This document shows positions 30,948 through 33,193 of a stretch of DNA of 33,193 bases, piece after piece. The notes beneath the pieces are model-generated. The model worked only from the letters and a program-made list of their open reading frames with translations. It did no database searches and was not told the DNA's origin. Position numbers and translations under genes: made by a program. Numbering within the stretch: the stretch's first letter is position 1; every line of letters begins with the position of its first letter. Where the stretch lies: contig NZ_CABPVS010000002.1 of the NCBI RefSeq assembly GCF_902460845.1, positions 255,176 through 288,368 of the forward strand. Reading direction: 5' to 3'. The stretch comes from Campylobacter concisus. Lineage in GTDB: Bacteria; Campylobacterota; Campylobacteria; Campylobacterales; Campylobacteraceae.

Positions 30948-33083
30948 ATTTTACGACATATTTTATTTACAATTTTTGTTTGCATTTTTATATATTTTGG
31001 TATCGCTACAGCTGCTCCAACTGCTGATTTTGTTGGCTCGCTTGGACAAAGCCTTGGTATTTTAAATATCAAATATTTTGGACTTATCGCGTATGTTTAT
31101 CCATTTTTATTGATCATTTTGGGCTATTTTGTCTATAAAAATTTTAAGAAATTTGATTTTGATTTTGCTCAGTTTTTGGTAGGAATTTTTCTCTTTTTTA
31201 TAGCTTTTTTGATGTTTCAAGCCTTGAGTGCTTCAAGTGTAAATGGCGGTATAATTGGAAATTTTATAGTTAGTGCCTTAAAAGAGGTAATCGGCTCTAT
31301 CGGTACTGTGGTTGCTATACTTATGATGTTTATTATTTCACTTGGGCTTGCTTTTAGGGAAAATTTTATTATCGTTTTGAGAAAGGCTTTTGTCGATAGA
31401 GAGCCAAAAAGCTACGAGGAGAGCAAAAATTTAAAGGATATAAAACCAAGACAAATCCCAAAGTTAGAACGCAAGAGATCAAAATCTGAAGAGATAAAAG
31501 AAGAAGAGCTAATAGATGCTCAAGTGGTAAATGAAGATGAGCAAAATTTAGATGAAGAGATAGAGCCTGAGTTAGAAAAAGAGAGTAAGGCCTCGACTAT
31601 AAACGGAGTTGAAATTTTAAACGAAGTGGCTGAAAACAAGAAGTTGCTTGATCAAATAGAGCGAGGAAATGTGGAAAAGCCAAAGAATTTTGTCTTGCCA
31701 CCGCTTAAATTTTTAAACGACCCACCAAAACGCTCGCACAATGTCAATGAAGCCGAGATTGATCAGCAAATTTCAAATTTGCTTGATAAACTCCGTAAGT
31801 TTAAAATAGACGGCGATGTGGTTAGAACTTATACTGGGCCTATCGTCACGACATTTGAGTTTCGTCCAGCTCCACATATCAAGGTAAGTAAAATTTTAAC
31901 ACTTCAAGATGATCTAGCGATGGCACTAAAAGCTCAAACGATCCGTATCCAAGCACCGATCCCTGGTAAAGATGTTGTAGGTATCGAGGTGCCAAATCAA
32001 AATTTGGAAACAATCTATCTAAAAGAAATTTTAGAGAGCGAGATATTTAAAAACGCTGGTAGCCCACTAACCATGGCGCTTGGCAAGGATATCGTTGGTG
32101 CTCCTTTTGTGACAGACCTTAAAAAACTACCTCATTTGTTAATCGCTGGAACGACGGGATCAGGTAAGAGTGTTGGTATAAACGCGATGCTTTTAAGCTT
32201 GCTTTATAGAAACAGCCCACAAACTTTACGTCTAATGATGATAGATCCAAAAATGCTTGAATTTAGCATATATAACGATATTCCGCACCTTTTGACACCG
32301 GTCATTACAGAGGCTAAAAAAGCGATCACTGCACTTGCCAATATGGTCGCTGAAATGGAGCGAAGATATAAGATAATGAGCCAAACTCGTACGAAAAATA
32401 TAGAGAGTTACAACGAAAAGATGAAAGAGGAAGGCGGTGAGCAGTTCCCATACATCGTTGTGATTATCGATGAGCTCGCTGATCTTATGATGACTAGTGG
32501 GAAGGATGTTGAGCTTTATATTGGGCGCTTAGCGCAAATGGCAAGGGCTAGCGGTATACACTTGATAGTGGCAACCCAGCGTCCAAGTGTCGACGTCGTG
32601 ACTGGGCTTATAAAGGCAAATTTGCCAAGCAGGATAAGCTACAGAGTAGGGCAAAGGATCGATAGTAAGGTGATTCTTGATCAAATGGGTGCCGAGAGCT
32701 TGCTAGGACGTGGCGATATGTTATTTACACCTCCTGGAAGTCCTGGAGTGATCAGGCTGCATGCTCCTTTTGCGAGTGAAAAAGAGATAGAGACGATCGT
32801 AAATTTCTTAAAAGAGCAGCAAGATGTTGTCTATGACGAGAAATTTTTAGTAGAAGAAGGCTCTAGTGGAAGTGCAGCTGTTGGAGCACTGGGAGAAGAT
32901 GAACTTGATGAGCTTTATGAAGAGGCAAAAGAGATCATCTTGAGCGAGCAAAAAACTTCAATAAGCTACTTGCAAAGACGTCTAAAAATAGGCTACAACA
33001 AAGCTGCAAATATAATTGAACAAATGGAAAAAATGGGTGTTTTAAGCCCAGTGAATGCAAAAGGGCAAAGGGAAATTTTATAG
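30948..33083 (+). CDS. ftsK: DNA translocase FtsK, apparent ATT start
   Basis: A 711-aa septum-located DNA pump that clears chromosomes from the division site. Four N-terminal membrane helices (first HILFTIFVCIFIYFGIATA; last VVAILMMFIISLGLAF) lead to an acidic/basic linker, then the motor: Walker A GTTGSGKSV at 401-409 and Walker B VVIIDELAD near 508. A winged-helix gamma domain (SISYLQRRLKIGYNKAANII) forms the C-terminus. The frame runs open upstream of the TTG at 31110, and the first two membrane helices lie there. No ATG, GTG or TTG exists in that frame before 31110. AAAGGA at 30936-30941 sits six bases before ATT 30948, the best start. Starting at 31110 would give 657 aa and lose the first helix and part of the second. 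Confidence 0.9.
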   Translation: MLRHILFTIFVCIFIYFGIATAAPTADFVGSLGQSLGILNIKYFGLIAYVYPFLLIILGYFVYKNFKKFDFDFAQFLVGIFLFFIAFLMFQALSASSVNGGIIGNFIVSALKEVIGSIGTVVAILMMFIISLGLAFRENFIIVLRKAFVDREPKSYEESKNLKDIKPRQIPKLERKRSKSEEIKEEELIDAQVVNEDEQNLDEEIEPELEKESKASTINGVEILNEVAENKKLLDQIERGNVEKPKNFVLPPLKFLNDPPKRSHNVNEAEIDQQISNLLDKLRKFKIDGDVVRTYTGPIVTTFEFRPAPHIKVSKILTLQDDLAMALKAQTIRIQAPIPGKDVVGIEVPNQNLETIYLKEILESEIFKNAGSPLTMALGKDIVGAPFVTDLKKLPHLLIAGTTGSGKSVGINAMLLSLLYRNSPQTLRLMMIDPKMLEFSIYNDIPHLLTPVITEAKKAITALANMVAEMERRYKIMSQTRTKNIESYNEKMKEEGGEQFPYIVVIIDELADLMMTSGKDVELYIGRLAQMARASGIHLIVATQRPSVDVVTGLIKANLPSRISYRVGQRIDSKVILDQMGAESLLGRGDMLFTPPGSPGVIRLHAPFASEKEIETIVNFLKEQQDVVYDEKFLVEEGSSGSAAVGALGEDELDELYEEAKEIILSEQKTSISYLQRRLKIGYNKAANIIEQMEKMGVLSPVNAKGQREIL

Positions 33084-33106
33084 CTGAAGATGTAATTTGT
33101 TTTAAA

Positions 33107-33138
33107 TTTAGAATTTTAATTTTTGTTAAAATTCTAAA
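33107..33138 (+). terminator. Perfect AT-rich hairpin after ftsK
   Basis: TTTAGAATTTTAA (33107-33119) is the exact reverse complement of 33126-33138, over a six-base loop. It lacks a following T-tract on the plus strand, so its use as a terminator is uncertain. Confidence 0.45.
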
Positions 33139-33143
33139 AAGCC

Positions 33144-33172
33144 TTGACAAAGCACATTAAAATATATATAAT
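33144..33172 (+). promoter_or_regulatory. Near-perfect consensus sigma70 promoter at the right edge
   Basis: TTGACA (33144-33149) and TATAAT (33167-33172) are separated by exactly 17 bases. No other promoter in this window has a consensus -35. It should drive a gene or stable RNA beyond the window. Confidence 0.8.
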
Positions 33173-33193
33173 TACAACTCTTAAAAACATTGG

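Noticed and set aside
31110-33083. ftsK starting at TTG 31110 (657 aa)
   Set aside because: It would remove the first membrane helix and most of the second, although the frame is open upstream with FtsK-like sequence and a ribosome site and promoter before ATT 30948.
470-33083. Many reading frames of 60-195 aa antiparallel or out of frame within large genes
   Set aside because: They lack ribosome sites and carry shadow composition; the opposite frames have clear protein families.
33107-33138. Strong rho-independent terminator for ftsK
   Set aside because: The stem is perfect but purely AT-rich with no T-tract after it; kept as a low-confidence hairpin only.
1-33193. Very frequent AAATTT and AAAATTT words as a repeat family
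   Set aside because: They occur in all genes and spacers and reflect base composition and codon habit of the genome, not a mobile repeat.

Overview
The window looks like a chromosome segment of a Campylobacter species, and the gene content and style suggest one near C. concisus. It is AT-rich, with AAATTT/AAAATTT runs everywhere. Promoters are recognised mainly by a TATAAT-like -10 (often GGCTATAAT) without a clear -35. Several genes start with TTG. The run DUF2018 / secreted protein / polyprenyl-diphosphate synthase / hemA / proS / FxsA-like / hemC / ubiD-like decarboxylase is the order known from Campylobacter, and most of it is also found in Helicobacter. No rRNA, insertion sequence, CRISPR array or prophage was seen.

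Layout. 1-470: repeat-rich intergenic DNA and a 59-aa membrane protein. 470-2799: metY on the minus strand, divergent from a small hypothetical gene and a HAD phosphatase. 2816-9137: one tightly packed plus-strand operon for isoprenoid side chain, tetrapyrrole and prolyl-tRNA synthesis, ending in an Imm10-like gene that does not belong to the housekeeping set. 9138-9468: a gene-poor stretch of unusual composition with a foldable segment. 9469-11277: UbiD-family menaquinone decarboxylase. 11422-13515: polyphosphate kinase (minus). 13629-13709: an unannotated 26-codon membrane microprotein (plus). 13706-16821: Nudix / MgtE / M23 peptidase operon (minus). 16935-18482: PgbA-like and YihY/BrkB proteins (plus). 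18573-20302: a metallophosphatase and an unknown protein (minus). 20481-21956: aldehyde dehydrogenase. 22082-24170: Met/Lys/Asp-repeat periplasmic protein plus response regulator plus histidine kinase operon. 24233-25138: AEC transporter. 25236-27005: a 589-aa protein with calcium-loop motifs behind a sigma28-type promoter. Then come tRNA-Leu(CAA), HU and YaaA (minus), and flgL and ftsK (plus). A near-perfect consensus promoter fires out of the right edge.

The genes worth most attention are those outside core metabolism. They are: the repeat-protein/two-component operon with 11-bp-spaced direct repeats over its promoter; the sigma28-driven putative Ca-binding protein; the orphan immunity-like gene beside a scrambled or structured region; the 26-aa microprotein; and ftsK, whose full-length reading frame has no ATG, GTG or TTG and appears to start at ATT. 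None of these proves a new system from sequence alone. The first two are the best candidates for undescribed biology.
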